DNA of 62,588 nucleotides from Eubacteriales bacterium (GTDB taxonomy: Bacteria; Bacillota; Clostridia; Lachnospirales; Lachnospiraceae), in assembly GCA_030539395.1 (NCBI GenBank), contig JAUNSC010000019.1:1-62588 (forward strand), read 5' to 3'. The translations under genes and the position numbers were made by a program. Position 1 is the first letter of the stretch. Each line of letters opens with the position of its first letter. Positions 26,116 through 35,056 of this stretch are shown here, piece by piece. Under the pieces are notes generated by a model that saw nothing but the letters and a program-made list of their open reading frames with translations, was not told the DNA's origin and did no database searches.

Positions 26116-26264
26116 TAAAAAAATCATATTTGCCGACTTTTTCGTCATTTTTCACAATTTCATATAAGCATTATTGTTGCTTTATCCAATGGATGATGAC
26201 AGGATCGTGGGAGTGCGAAGCACAAAACAATCCGCAAGGCATCTTTTGTCCCAACATCATGGAT
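26116..26264. other. Non-coding spacer with partial dyads
   Basis: The area between the two divergent transcription units shows imperfect complementarity (caatggatgatg near 26189 with catcatggattg near 26255). It holds only a 28-codon minus-strand frame (26171-26257) without a ribosome site. It may be the 3' part of the esterase transcript; no function is assigned. Confidence 0.4.
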
Positions 26265-26323
26265 TGAAAAAAGGAATTGTTGTGAAAGCAGCTGTATTCT
26301 TTTCGCTGCTTTTACAACAATCC
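26265..26323 (-). terminator. Terminator after the alpha/beta hydrolase gene
   Basis: A long stem of about 19 bp (26273-26292 with 26305-26323, GTTGT.AAAGCAGC core) with a 12-nt loop is followed on the minus strand by CCTTTTTTC. It lies about 50 bp past the hydrolase stop. Confidence 0.8.
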
Positions 26324-26370
26324 CTTATAATATCAGTCAATTTTGTTTTCTTCCGTTTTGGGTTTTCTAC

Positions 26371-27183
26371 TTATTTCCCAAAATTACTTTCTATCCAGGT
26401 ATGTACCATGGGAATCCAGCACTGGCATTCCGGCTGGATTCCATAACCATCTGCATTCTGAGCCAGCTTATCGGCTGTCGAAAGGCCATGACCTCCTTTC
26501 TGGAAAATGTGCAGCTCCGCAGGAATTCCTTCCCTGTGAAGTGCACTGTAAAACATAACGGAATTCTCCACCGGAACCGTATCATCGCCATCCGTATGCC
26601 ACAAAAATGTAATCGGAACATCTTTATTTACCTGCATCTCCAGCGACATCTCTTTTCCCGGTTCTTTTTCCCCTTCCCCCAGAAGCTTTTCAAAACTGCC
26701 CCTGTGGGCAAACTCTCCCGATGAAATAACCGGATAGGATAAAATCAATCCATTCGGACGGAAGCATTCACTGTCACACTTATAAAAATCTTTCAGTATT
26801 TCCTTTTTCCAGAATACGCCCAGGGAAGCCGCCAGATGACCCCCTGCAGAATAACCATTTACCAGGATTTTCTTTGAATCCACCATCCATTCGGCAGCAT
26901 TTTCCCGAATAAGTTTTACTGCCCCTGCCAGCTGCAAAAGTGCTGTCGGATATCTGGCGGGAGATACACTGTACCGGAGCACTGCCGTATGATACCCCAT
27001 AGCAAAAAACTGAGCGGCAACCGGGTCAGCTTCCCGGTCAGACACAATCCGGTATCCGCCGCCCGGACAGATCAGTATCATCGGGCGCTGCTTTGCCATA
27101 AGTTCCTGTGAGCCCTCCCACAGGTTTACCTGCAAAGATGCCTGCCAATTCCCGACATTAATCGACAGATTATATTGCTTCAT
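26371..27183 (-). CDS. Alpha/beta-hydrolase, esterase/lipase (acetyl-xylan-esterase-like)
   Basis: A serine hydrolase of 270 residues without a signal peptide. Seen: oxyanion-hole motif CPGGGYRIVSDREADP near 45, nucleophile Ser in NGYSAGGHLAASLG near 130, acid in HTDGDDTVPVENS, and His in KGGHGLS. This is the BD-FAE/HSL-type carbohydrate esterase pattern. It starts 1 bp after the stop of the sigma-like gene, with GGAGG inside that gene's end, so the two are translationally coupled. A deacetylase of sugars is a fair guess; the substrate is unknown. Confidence 0.85.
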   Translation of the reverse strand: MKQYNLSINVGNWQASLQVNLWEGSQELMAKQRPMILICPGGGYRIVSDREADPVAAQFFAMGYHTAVLRYSVSPARYPTALLQLAGAVKLIRENAAEWMVDSKKILVNGYSAGGHLAASLGVFWKKEILKDFYKCDSECFRPNGLILSYPVISSGEFAHRGSFEKLLGEGEKEPGKEMSLEMQVNKDVPITFLWHTDGDDTVPVENSVMFYSALHREGIPAELHIFQKGGHGLSTADKLAQNADGYGIQPECQCWIPMVHTWIESNFGK

Positions 27184-27184
27184 T

Positions 27185-27931
27185 TTACAATCCTCCCGTC
27201 AACCGTAAAACATCTTCTATCTCTTCTACATTCATATCCAGAAGGATTGCCAGATCTTCCACACTGAATTTGCTGCCCGCTTCTCCATCTTCATCATCAG
27301 TCAGTTCTTTTACCGTCTGCTCCAGTTTCTGGACCTTTTCCACCAGATAATCATCCTCAAATTTCTGCTGCGTCTGCTCCTCGATTGCCAGCTTCAAACC
27401 GCTGCGTATTTCTTTTCGCAGCCACTCATCCGTCTTTCTGACAGGCTCTTTTACCTGAAATGCTGTCAGCAGACTCACGTTCGCTTCCTGAATCAGATCC
27501 TGCAAATGCACTCCGTCACAGTACATGGACCGGGCAATGTCTGCTGCCACCCCAAGATACATTTCCACCAGTTTTGCCTTCGCATCAGGACTGCCGACTG
27601 CAAATTCCTGAAACCATTTTTCCACCGCCTGTGCATTAAATTCTACATTTCCCAAAGATGCACAGTATTCGCTCAAATACATTTCTTCTTCCTGTGTCAG
27701 TTCTTTTTGAGTCACTGCCTCCGCCGGGCTGTCTGCACCCGCCTCTGTTTCCAGTCCTTCAATCACAATCCCCTGCATCTTCAGGTATTTTAAAATCTGT
27801 ATCAACTGCTCCTTGTCCGGTTTCAGCTCCGCAAAAAAAGTTTTTACCTGCCGGGCAGTGAGTACGTTGCCGTTTCCCGCTGCCAGCTGCCGCACTTCAT
27901 TCAATTTATTTTGAAATGTCTGTATATCCAT
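27185..27931 (-). CDS. Shortened sigma-70-like protein
   Basis: 248 residues. Seen: residues 1-60 resemble sigma region 1.1 (LTARQVKTFFAELKPDKEQLIQILKYLKMQGIVIE). Residues 118-158 resemble regions 1.2-2.2 (LVEMYLGVAADIARSMY, then HLQDLIQEANVSLLTAF, the core-binding motif). The basic, aromatic region 2.3-2.4 is weak, and a C-terminal segment (FSVEDLAILLDMNVEEIEDVLRL) looks like a helix pair rather than a full region 4. It might bind RNA polymerase core without normal promoter recognition, or be a degenerate sigma factor. AAGGAGG precedes ATG 27931. Coupled to the esterase gene. Confidence 0.6.
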   Translation of the reverse strand: MDIQTFQNKLNEVRQLAAGNGNVLTARQVKTFFAELKPDKEQLIQILKYLKMQGIVIEGLETEAGADSPAEAVTQKELTQEEEMYLSEYCASLGNVEFNAQAVEKWFQEFAVGSPDAKAKLVEMYLGVAADIARSMYCDGVHLQDLIQEANVSLLTAFQVKEPVRKTDEWLRKEIRSGLKLAIEEQTQQKFEDDYLVEKVQKLEQTVKELTDDEDGEAGSKFSVEDLAILLDMNVEEIEDVLRLTGGL

Positions 27932-27978
27932 GAAACAGCCTCCTTAAATATGCCTGGGGCTATTATATCATAGATGCC

Positions 27979-29172
27979 TTACTTTTGAACACTGGTCTTT
28001 TTCTCTAATTTCTCATGCATCATGACCATCAGCACCAGAATAGCCAAAATGTACACCGGGAACAGACTCACGCTGATATGCTCGGCAATAAGGCCGAATA
28101 CCGGCGGCATCAGGCATGTCCCCACATAAGCGCTGGCCATCTGCACACCGATAACAGCCTGGGATTTATCTGCGCCGAAATGTGCCGGTGTTGAATGAAT
28201 CACACACGGATAAACAGGTGCACATCCAAGTCCTATGATGATCAGGCCGCTCAGTGCCACCGCATCTCCCAAAGGAAGCAGCATTGCCAAAGTTCCAATG
28301 GCAATAATGGACTGGCCCATGCGAATTAATGTTTTGTCAGAAAATTTTACAGTCAAAAAACCATTTACCGCACGCCCCACCGTTATTCCAATGTAAAACA
28401 GGCTGCCAAACCTTGCCGCAGTTTCTGCGTCCACGCCCCGGTTAAGCACCAGATAACTGCTGGCCCACAGACCGGTTGTTGCTTCCACCGCACAGTAACA
28501 GAAAAATGTTATCATTACTTCTTTTGCTCCCGGAATGGAAATAATTTCCCTGAGAGTTAAATCCCGGTCACTGTTTGCCGCTTCATTCCCTGAAACTTCC
28601 TCTCCGGCTGTCCGGGATGACAGCGAACGTTTTTTCCACATAGGAAGGCTGACCACAAGAACCATTGTCAGCAAAACCTGCAGAATGGCAATGTAGCGGT
28701 ATCCCATATTCCATCCCCGGCCTCCTGTCAGGGCATATCCCATAACATATGGCCCTGCTGCCGCACCTATGCCCCACATGCAATGAAGCCAGCTCATATG
28801 GCGGCTGGTATAGTGAAGCGCAACATAATTATTCAAAGATGCATCCACACTTCCCGCACCCAATCCGTAAGGAATTGCCCACAGACACAACATCCAAAAC
28901 GCATGGCTGACAGAAAAACCAAACAGTGCCGCTGCCGTCATGGCAACGCTGATCGCCGTCACCTTGCCCGTTCCCAGTTTTCTGGTAAGGCGGTCACTCT
29001 GCAGGCTGGAAATAATTGTTCCAAACGCAATTATCATAGAAACAATTCCCACATAAGAAACCGGCACATCAAATTTTGGATACATGGTCGGCCATGCAGA
29101 CCCGAGAAGAGCATCAGGAAGGCCCAGGCTGATAAATGCCAGATAAATAATCGCTAACAGCAGTTGAAACAT
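27979..29172 (-). CDS. Major facilitator superfamily transporter
   Basis: 397 residues, about 12 membrane spans. Seen: FISLGLPDALLGSAWPTMYP at the start, then the family motif SDRLTRKLGTGKV between helices 2 and 3. The FucP-like feel (LPDALLG, YGLGAGSVDASLNNYV) suggests a sugar or drug proton symporter. ATG 29172 follows AAAGGGG, 16 codons inside the longest frame. Divergent from an AraC-type regulator gene 127 bp away, a common regulator-transporter arrangement; the ligand is unknown. Confidence 0.87.
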   Translation of the reverse strand: MFQLLLAIIYLAFISLGLPDALLGSAWPTMYPKFDVPVSYVGIVSMIIAFGTIISSLQSDRLTRKLGTGKVTAISVAMTAAALFGFSVSHAFWMLCLWAIPYGLGAGSVDASLNNYVALHYTSRHMSWLHCMWGIGAAAGPYVMGYALTGGRGWNMGYRYIAILQVLLTMVLVVSLPMWKKRSLSSRTAGEEVSGNEAANSDRDLTLREIISIPGAKEVMITFFCYCAVEATTGLWASSYLVLNRGVDAETAARFGSLFYIGITVGRAVNGFLTVKFSDKTLIRMGQSIIAIGTLAMLLPLGDAVALSGLIIIGLGCAPVYPCVIHSTPAHFGADKSQAVIGVQMASAYVGTCLMPPVFGLIAEHISVSLFPVYILAILVLMVMMHEKLEKKTSVQK

Positions 29173-29299
29173 ATTGCATTCCCCTTTCAAATTTGATATG
29201 ATTTTACCAGCAATTTTCAATGATAAATAGCATTATTTCACCAATTTTATATGATAAAACCGTCATTACTTTGAAAAATTTTTTGAAAGGAGGACAGAC

Positions 29300-30214
29300 A
29301 TGGCTCCTTCTCTCTGCAACTGTACTACCGATTCCCATGGCCGGGAATTGGCTGAGCACGGAACTCCCCAGTTTCCCTTTGCCAGCTACGACCACGCTCT
29401 CACCGAAGAAATTGTCCCCTGGCACTGGCATGATGAATTGGAAGCTGTGCTTATTTCCGAGGGACAAACCGCTATTACGATCGGAAGTCAAAAATATATT
29501 GTATCAGAAGGGGATGGGTTTTTTGTAAATTCCGGAGTCCTCCACGATTGTGTAAACTACGGCACTGTTCCCTGCCGCTTTCATTCACTTGTATTTCATC
29601 CGAGATTAATCGGCGGAAATACAGGGAGTATTTTCTGGAAAAAATATGTCCAGCCGATTGTTGATGATCCTTCTTTTGAAGGTCTTTATCTTGATGCCGG
29701 TATTCCCTGGCACCAGAGAATTCTTGAAGACATCGGATCCGCCTGGCAGGCAAGCGTGAATGAGGCAAACGGATATGAGTTTGAGATACGGAACGCTCTT
29801 TCAGATATTCTTTTTATAATCTCCCGTCAGCGTCCCTCTTTTTCTCCCTCTGCTTCAGAAAAAACTCTGCGGGACAACCGGAGGATTAAACAGATGCTCA
29901 CCTTCATACAGGAACATTTTTCAGAAGAAATCTTGGTAAGAGATATTGCAGATAATGTATCTCTCAGCGAAAGCGAGTGTCTGAGATGTTTTAAAAAGAC
30001 AATCGGTACCACTCCCATACAATATCTGAAAAAATACCGGATCCAGCAGGCGGCGGATCTGCTGACTGCTACGCCTCTGAAGATAACGGAAATTGCCACC
30101 GGATGCGGTTTTCTTGATATGAGCTATTTCGCAAAATCATTCAAAGAATCAAAAGGCTGCACACCTTCACAATTCCGAAAAATCTCCGGCAGCCGGAAAG
30201 AGGTAGAAAAATGA
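29300..30214 (+). CDS. AraC-family transcriptional regulator
   Basis: 304 residues. Seen: an N-terminal cupin-like sensor (EEIVPWHWHDELEAVLISEG, residues 37-56) and a C-terminal double helix-turn-helix (MLTFIQEHFSEEILVRDIADNVS, CFKKTIGTTPIQYLKKYRIQQA, IATGCGFLDMSYFAKSFKE). GAAAGGAGG precedes ATG 29300. It overlaps the MATE gene by 4 bp (ATGA), so the regulator and exporter are co-translated. It may control the MATE gene, the divergent MFS gene, or both. Confidence 0.9.
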   Translation: MAPSLCNCTTDSHGRELAEHGTPQFPFASYDHALTEEIVPWHWHDELEAVLISEGQTAITIGSQKYIVSEGDGFFVNSGVLHDCVNYGTVPCRFHSLVFHPRLIGGNTGSIFWKKYVQPIVDDPSFEGLYLDAGIPWHQRILEDIGSAWQASVNEANGYEFEIRNALSDILFIISRQRPSFSPSASEKTLRDNRRIKQMLTFIQEHFSEEILVRDIADNVSLSESECLRCFKKTIGTTPIQYLKKYRIQQAADLLTATPLKITEIATGCGFLDMSYFAKSFKESKGCTPSQFRKISGSRKEVEK

Positions 30215-31566
30215 CGAAAAATCTGACAGAAGGAAAACCGATGGGACTCATTATCCGGTTTGCTTTTCCTGTTTTACTGGCTATGCTGTTCCAGCAGTTT
30301 TATAATCTGGTAGATACTATGATCGTTGGAAAGTTTCTGGGATCTGAAGCACTGGCTGCTGTAGGCTCTACAGGTTCCCTTAATTTCATGGTCATTGGTT
30401 TCTGCATAGGTATCTGTTCCGGTTTTGCTATTCCCATGGCCCAGTCCTTCGGCGCCGGGGATGAAAATGAACTAAAACGATATATCGGAAATGCTTTCTG
30501 GTTATGTGTTGTTACTTCAATTGTAATGGCCATAGCCACGGGGCTGCTCTGCCGGACTATCCTTGTGATCATGCGTACCCCGGAAGACATCATTGATACT
30601 TCATACAGCTACATACATATTATTTTCTGGGGGATTCCGGTGACGTATCTTTATAACATGCTCTCCTCCATGATCCGTTCCGTAGGGGACAGCAAAACAC
30701 CTGTTATCTTTCTGGGGCTTTCCTCTGTGCTAAATATCATCCTGGATATAGTTCTGATCACAATTGTGAAAATGGGAGTTTCCGGAGCAGCAGTCGCTAC
30801 TGTCACCGCACAGGCCATCTCCGGTTTACTTTGTCTTGCTTATTTAAAAAAGAAATTTCCGATCCTTCAGCCTTCCAAAGAACAGTGGCATTTTCGCAGA
30901 CGTTATGCCGGAAAGCTGTGCATGATCGGTATTCCAATGGGACTTCAGTATTCCATTACAGCCATAGGCAGCATTATTCTTCAAACCGCTGTAAACTCCC
31001 TTGGAACTTTATATGTGGCATCTGTCACTGCCGGCACAAAATTACATATGTTTTTTGGCTGTGTCTTTGATGCCCTGGGCAGCACAAGCGCAACCTATAC
31101 AGGACAGAATATCGGCGCCAAAAAAGCAGACCGTGTCCAGGAGGGCATAAGAGATTGTATGATACTCGGCAGTATCTATGCCGTTTTCGCCCTGGCTGTT
31201 TTCTTCTTTTTCAGTAATCCGCTGATCTCCCTGTTTGCAAATGCCACCGACCCCAATTACCGGCGGATTCTTGCAAACGCAAGGCTTCTTCTCCTTTGGA
31301 ACGGTGCATTTTATATTCCTCTGGCCGGTGTAAATATTTACCGTTTCTGTATACAGGGTATGGGCTACAGCCAGACAGCAATTATTTCGGGCGCTCTTGA
31401 AATGGCGGCTCGTGCCTTTGTGGGACTGGCGCTTATCCCCAGGTTTGGTTATGTTGCGGCTGTCACTGCGAGTCCAATTGCATGGATTGCCGCTAACAGC
31501 TTTTTGATCCCTGCATATTATCATTATCTCAGGAAGCAAAAAAGGATTCTGGGATACGATGGCTGA
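30211..31566 (+). CDS. MATE-family efflux transporter
   Basis: 451 residues, about 12 membrane spans in two homologous halves. Seen: FAFPVLLAMLFQQFYNLVDTMIVGKFLG at the start and the second-half copy IGIPMGLQYSITAIGSIILQTAVN near 240 are typical of the DinF/NorM-type clostridial MATE group. Probably a Na+ or H+ antiporter for cationic drugs or metabolites. Its start overlaps the AraC-type gene stop by 4 bp. Confidence 0.9.
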   Translation: MTKNLTEGKPMGLIIRFAFPVLLAMLFQQFYNLVDTMIVGKFLGSEALAAVGSTGSLNFMVIGFCIGICSGFAIPMAQSFGAGDENELKRYIGNAFWLCVVTSIVMAIATGLLCRTILVIMRTPEDIIDTSYSYIHIIFWGIPVTYLYNMLSSMIRSVGDSKTPVIFLGLSSVLNIILDIVLITIVKMGVSGAAVATVTAQAISGLLCLAYLKKKFPILQPSKEQWHFRRRYAGKLCMIGIPMGLQYSITAIGSIILQTAVNSLGTLYVASVTAGTKLHMFFGCVFDALGSTSATYTGQNIGAKKADRVQEGIRDCMILGSIYAVFALAVFFFFSNPLISLFANATDPNYRRILANARLLLLWNGAFYIPLAGVNIYRFCIQGMGYSQTAIISGALEMAARAFVGLALIPRFGYVAAVTASPIAWIAANSFLIPAYYHYLRKQKRILGYDG

Positions 31567-31574
31567 GACAAAAC

Positions 31575-31603
31575 TTGTATTGTCCTGAAAAATCGGTTAT
31601 ACT
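31575..31603 (+). promoter_or_regulatory. Promoter of the amidase gene
   Basis: TTGTAT (31575-31580), 17-bp spacer, TATACT (31598-31603), 49 bp before the amidase ATG. Reasonable sigma-A match in the short MATE-amidase spacer. Confidence 0.5.
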
Positions 31604-31651
31604 CTTTACGAAACCACAAACTGTGATATTGTAGTAGGAGGATAAATAATT

Positions 31652-32509
31652 ATGAAAAAAATAGGGAAAGCCGCTGTCACCGCATTTTTGGCAGGACTGC
31701 TTACTGCCGGCATTATGGGGAGCCCTGCTGTCAGCGCTGCAGATAATTCCGGTGAAAATCTTGTAGGCGTATCAGATACTGCCGCCGCACCAACAACAGA
31801 GGCCGGAAATATTCTTCCGCCAAACATTTCGAAACCCGGCAGTTCTTCAGGCAGCGCTTTTACCACCGCATCCAACGGGCATAAGGTAGCCATCGATCCG
31901 GGCCATCAGGGAAACTGGATTGATATGAGCGACCCGGAACCTGTGGCACCCGGTTCATCAGAAACCAAAGCAAGAGCAACGACCGGTACTACCGGCGTCT
32001 ATTCCGGTCTCAATGAATTTGAACTGAATCTTCAGGTCTCTCTTTTACTTAAGGAAGAACTTATAAAACGGGGTTATGAAGTTGTAATGACCCGTGAAGA
32101 TAATGATGCAAACATCAGCAATATGGAGCGTGCACAGCTTGCCGCAAATGAAGGCGCTGAAATACTGGTCCGCATCCATGCAAACGGAAGTGATGACCAC
32201 TCAGTAAATGGTGCCCTGGTCATGGTGCCCTCACCGGAAAATCCATACGTTGGACACTTATATTCCCAGTGCTATTCTCTGGGAGAAAATATTTTAAATG
32301 CCTACTGCGCCGGCACCGGTTTTGCCAGTCTGGGCATTCAATACTACGATAATATGTCCGGTATCAACTGGAGTACAATTCCTGTAACAATTCTGGAGAT
32401 GGGATTCATGAGTAATGAAAGTGACGATCTGACCATGGCAGATTCTTCTTTCTGGCCGGTGATGGCAGAAGGCGTTGCCAACGGTATCGACAGTTATTTT
32501 GCACAGTAA
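31652..32509 (+). CDS. N-acetylmuramoyl-L-alanine amidase (Amidase_3)
   Basis: A zinc peptidoglycan amidase, 285 residues, exported. Seen: signal peptide to about residue 29 (AFLAGLLTAGIMGSPAVSAA), a low-complexity linker to 75, then the Amidase_3 domain with zinc ligands H85 (IDPGHQG), E122 (GLNEFELN) and H176 (RIHANGS), and catalytic E249 (VTILEMGFMSN). GTAGGAGG precedes the start. 32 bp before a second exported serine enzyme, with which it probably forms a cell-wall operon. Confidence 0.92.
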   Translation: MKKIGKAAVTAFLAGLLTAGIMGSPAVSAADNSGENLVGVSDTAAAPTTEAGNILPPNISKPGSSSGSAFTTASNGHKVAIDPGHQGNWIDMSDPEPVAPGSSETKARATTGTTGVYSGLNEFELNLQVSLLLKEELIKRGYEVVMTREDNDANISNMERAQLAANEGAEILVRIHANGSDDHSVNGALVMVPSPENPYVGHLYSQCYSLGENILNAYCAGTGFASLGIQYYDNMSGINWSTIPVTILEMGFMSNESDDLTMADSSFWPVMAEGVANGIDSYFAQ

Positions 32510-32541
32510 ACTCTCACAACAAATACGAAGGAGATTATTTT

Positions 32542-33465
32542 ATGAAACAGATTATTTCATTTATTCGAAAACATGTTTTCACAGCGCTTGTGTGCTGTGC
32601 TGCCGCCTGCATCTGTACACCGGGGTTATCTGTAAAAGCATCGGAGACCACAGCATCAGAAGCAGCTGAGACTGCTTCTGAAATTAATTCTGATGGGGAA
32701 TCAGGCACAGAAAGTATCTCTTCCTCATCCCAGTCTGAGAATTCACCTGAGATGGACGCTGTTATCACAAGCCTGTCCGACTATATCGCTGAAAGAGCTG
32801 CAGTCGGTGAAGACTGGTCCGCCGGATTTATTGATCTTACAGCCCTGCAAAGTTGTTATCTTGAAAGCGAAAGCATGCAGGCAGCCAGCCTGATTAAGCT
32901 TTATATTATGGGAGCTGTCTATGAATCATATGATTCCCTTTGCTCCACTTACGGAACCGATAATATTGATTCCCTTCTTTACAGTATGATCACTGTCAGC
33001 GACAATGATGCGGCAAATACCCTCACCAGTTATCTCGGCTCAGGGGATGATTCTTCCGGCAGACAGGCAGTTAATGACTATTGCCAGCGATACGGTTACG
33101 AGGATTCTTTCATGGGCAGAATGCTTCTTGCTCCGGCAGATAACGGTGATAACTATACCTCAGTAAAAGACTGCTGTAAATTTCTTTTGAAAATATACCA
33201 TCAGGAAATTTCCCATGCCCCTGAAATGATGTCTCTTTTGCAGCATCAGGAGCGTACTCACAAGATTCCTCAGGGTATTCCGGAAGGTGTTCAGACTGCT
33301 AACAAGACAGGCGAACTCAGTGATGTTGAAAACGATGCCGCTGTTATTTTTGCACAGCACCCATACATTTTTGTTGTAATGTCACAAAATCTCTCTGATG
33401 TGGGAACTGCTCAGAGCAATATTGCGTCCCTTTCCAGCACTGTGTATTTTACTCTGAATCAGTAA
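32542..33465 (+). CDS. Exported serine hydrolase of the class A beta-lactamase/PBP fold
   Basis: 307 residues. Seen: signal peptide (ALVCCAAACICTPGLSVKAS), Ser/Glu-rich linker to 70, then the fold's three motifs: S116-L-I-K119, SDN at 153-155 and KTG at 255-257. The omega-loop motif ExxLN that carries the deacylating Glu166 in true class A enzymes is not visible between SDN and KTG, so beta-lactam turnover is doubtful. A D,D-peptidase or transpeptidase-type role on peptidoglycan is more likely (inference). It follows the amidase gene by 32 bp with its own AAGGAG. Confidence 0.82.
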   Translation: MKQIISFIRKHVFTALVCCAAACICTPGLSVKASETTASEAAETASEINSDGESGTESISSSSQSENSPEMDAVITSLSDYIAERAAVGEDWSAGFIDLTALQSCYLESESMQAASLIKLYIMGAVYESYDSLCSTYGTDNIDSLLYSMITVSDNDAANTLTSYLGSGDDSSGRQAVNDYCQRYGYEDSFMGRMLLAPADNGDNYTSVKDCCKFLLKIYHQEISHAPEMMSLLQHQERTHKIPQGIPEGVQTANKTGELSDVENDAAVIFAQHPYIFVVMSQNLSDVGTAQSNIASLSSTVYFTLNQ

Positions 33466-33643
33466 TGGGAAAACAGTTCCGGCAGGCTGAACTGTTACGA
33501 TCAAAAAACAAACTTTTTTAAAACATCCATCACATATTGGACACAATTGCCATTTATGATGTATTCCAGAATAAAGAAAAGGTAACCGGCCACAGATGAA
33601 AGCATCCGGTTTTGACGGTTCCACAAGATAGGAGGAATACATT

Positions 33644-34993
33644 ATGAAATACAAAAAATTAGGTTTTGCCCTTGCGGCAGTAATGATAACAGGAACAGCC
33701 GGCAGTGCCGCATTCCAGAATAATCTGTTTGGCAAAGCAGAAAATCCGGCAGCTGTACATGCAGAAGAATCTACAGAACTTACCACAGCAGCCAGCGTAA
33801 CGGAAGCAGACGAAAGTGATGCCTACCTTCCGAATGTGAAAAGTATTGTAAAAGAATCAATGCCGTCTATCGTAGCAATCACAAGCGTCAGCGTGGAAAA
33901 AATCCAGTTCTGGGGACGTGAATATGAACAGCAGGGTGAAAGCAGCGGTTCCGGTATTATTGTTGCAAAAACAGACGATGAGCTTTTGATCGCGACAAAT
34001 AATCACGTTGTTGAAGATGCCCAGGATCTGACCGTATGTTTCAGTGTTGATACGGAAGATGACGAAGACAAACTGGTTTCTGCTAAAATAAAGGGAACAG
34101 ATTCTTCTCTGGATCTGGCAGTAATCGCAGTTCCGCTTGATGAAATTTCAGATGAAGTTCTCGGCAAGATTTCGGTCATCCAAATTGGTGATTCCGATTC
34201 TCTTGAAGTCGGTGACTGGTCTATTGCCATCGGTAATGCACTTGGATACGGACAGTCCGTAACCCTGGGTATTGTCAGTGCTCTGGACCGTGCAGTAGAG
34301 CTGGAAACAGATAATGGTGTTATCACAAACAATATGATCCAGACAGATGCAGCGATTAACTTTGGTAACAGCGGCGGCGCTCTTCTTGATGGAAATGGCC
34401 GTCTGATCGGTATTAATTCTGCCAAAGCAGCCAGCACCGGTGTAGAAGGTATGGGTTATGCAATCCCCATTAATACCGCAAAACCGATTATTGAAGATCT
34501 GATGAATCAGACCACCCGTGAGAAAGTAGATGAAGATAAAGCCGGCGCTCTCGGTATCCGTGTGACCAATGTCTCTGAAGAAGCACGGCAGATTTATAAC
34601 ATTCCGGCAGGCGCATATGTATATGAAGTAACAGAAGGCGGTGCTGCAGAGGAAGCCGGACTGAAACAGGGAGATGTCATTACACGTCTCGATAAAACCG
34701 GTATCGCTTCCATGAACGAATTTCTGGAAAGGATGGCTTATTATGAAGCCGGTGAGACAGTTGACGTAACGATCCAGCGTATGGGCTCTGACGGTTATGA
34801 AGAAAAAGTTATTTCCGTAACTCTTGAAAAGAAACCTGAAGACACAGTCGAAGATCAGACGCTCCTTGAAGATCAGGATGATACTGATTCCCAGGAAGAA
34901 GAGCAGGACGAGGATGACGGCTGGTTCAGCGATGACAAAGATTTCTTCAGCGGACTTGAAGAGGGAAGAGATGCCCTTGGATTTTTCAGATAA
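33644..34993 (+). CDS. HtrA/DegP-like serine protease with PDZ domain
   Basis: Envelope quality-control protease, 449 residues. Seen: an N-terminal signal or anchor (GFALAAVMITGTAGSAAF), a trypsin-like domain with triad H121 (NNHVVED), D157 (SSLDLAV) and S243 (FGNSGGALL), and a PDZ domain from about 290 (GALGIRVTNVSEEA...GGAAEEAGLKQGDVITRLD). The last 50 residues are strongly acidic (DQDDTDSQEEEQDEDD), an unusual tail. ATG 33644 follows ATAGGAGG. The tail might bind calcium or keep the protein soluble (inference). Confidence 0.92.
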   Translation: MKYKKLGFALAAVMITGTAGSAAFQNNLFGKAENPAAVHAEESTELTTAASVTEADESDAYLPNVKSIVKESMPSIVAITSVSVEKIQFWGREYEQQGESSGSGIIVAKTDDELLIATNNHVVEDAQDLTVCFSVDTEDDEDKLVSAKIKGTDSSLDLAVIAVPLDEISDEVLGKISVIQIGDSDSLEVGDWSIAIGNALGYGQSVTLGIVSALDRAVELETDNGVITNNMIQTDAAINFGNSGGALLDGNGRLIGINSAKAASTGVEGMGYAIPINTAKPIIEDLMNQTTREKVDEDKAGALGIRVTNVSEEARQIYNIPAGAYVYEVTEGGAAEEAGLKQGDVITRLDKTGIASMNEFLERMAYYEAGETVDVTIQRMGSDGYEEKVISVTLEKKPEDTVEDQTLLEDQDDTDSQEEEQDEDDGWFSDDKDFFSGLEEGRDALGFFR

Positions 34994-35026
34994 ACTTGAA
35001 TACAAACTTTTCAGCCAACAGAACGG

Positions 35027-35053
35027 GGGACAGGGATACATAATCCCTGTCCC
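35027..35053. terminator. Hairpin between convergent htrA-like and ptsI genes
   Basis: GGGACAGGGAT (35027-35037) pairs with ATCCCTGTCCC (35043-35053), 11 bp with a 5-nt loop. A short TTCT follows on the + strand. It probably stops both transcripts, though the T-tracts are weak. Confidence 0.65.
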
Positions 35054-35056
35054 TTC

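Noticed and set aside
26171-26257. A 28-codon minus-strand frame rich in Cys and His
   Set aside because: No ribosome-binding site, lies in a spacer with partial dyads just before a terminator; more likely 3' untranslated sequence or a repeat fragment.
32542-33465. Antibiotic resistance gene (class A beta-lactamase)
   Set aside because: The omega-loop Glu motif is not visible and the neighbour is a wall amidase, so resistance is not supported by sequence.
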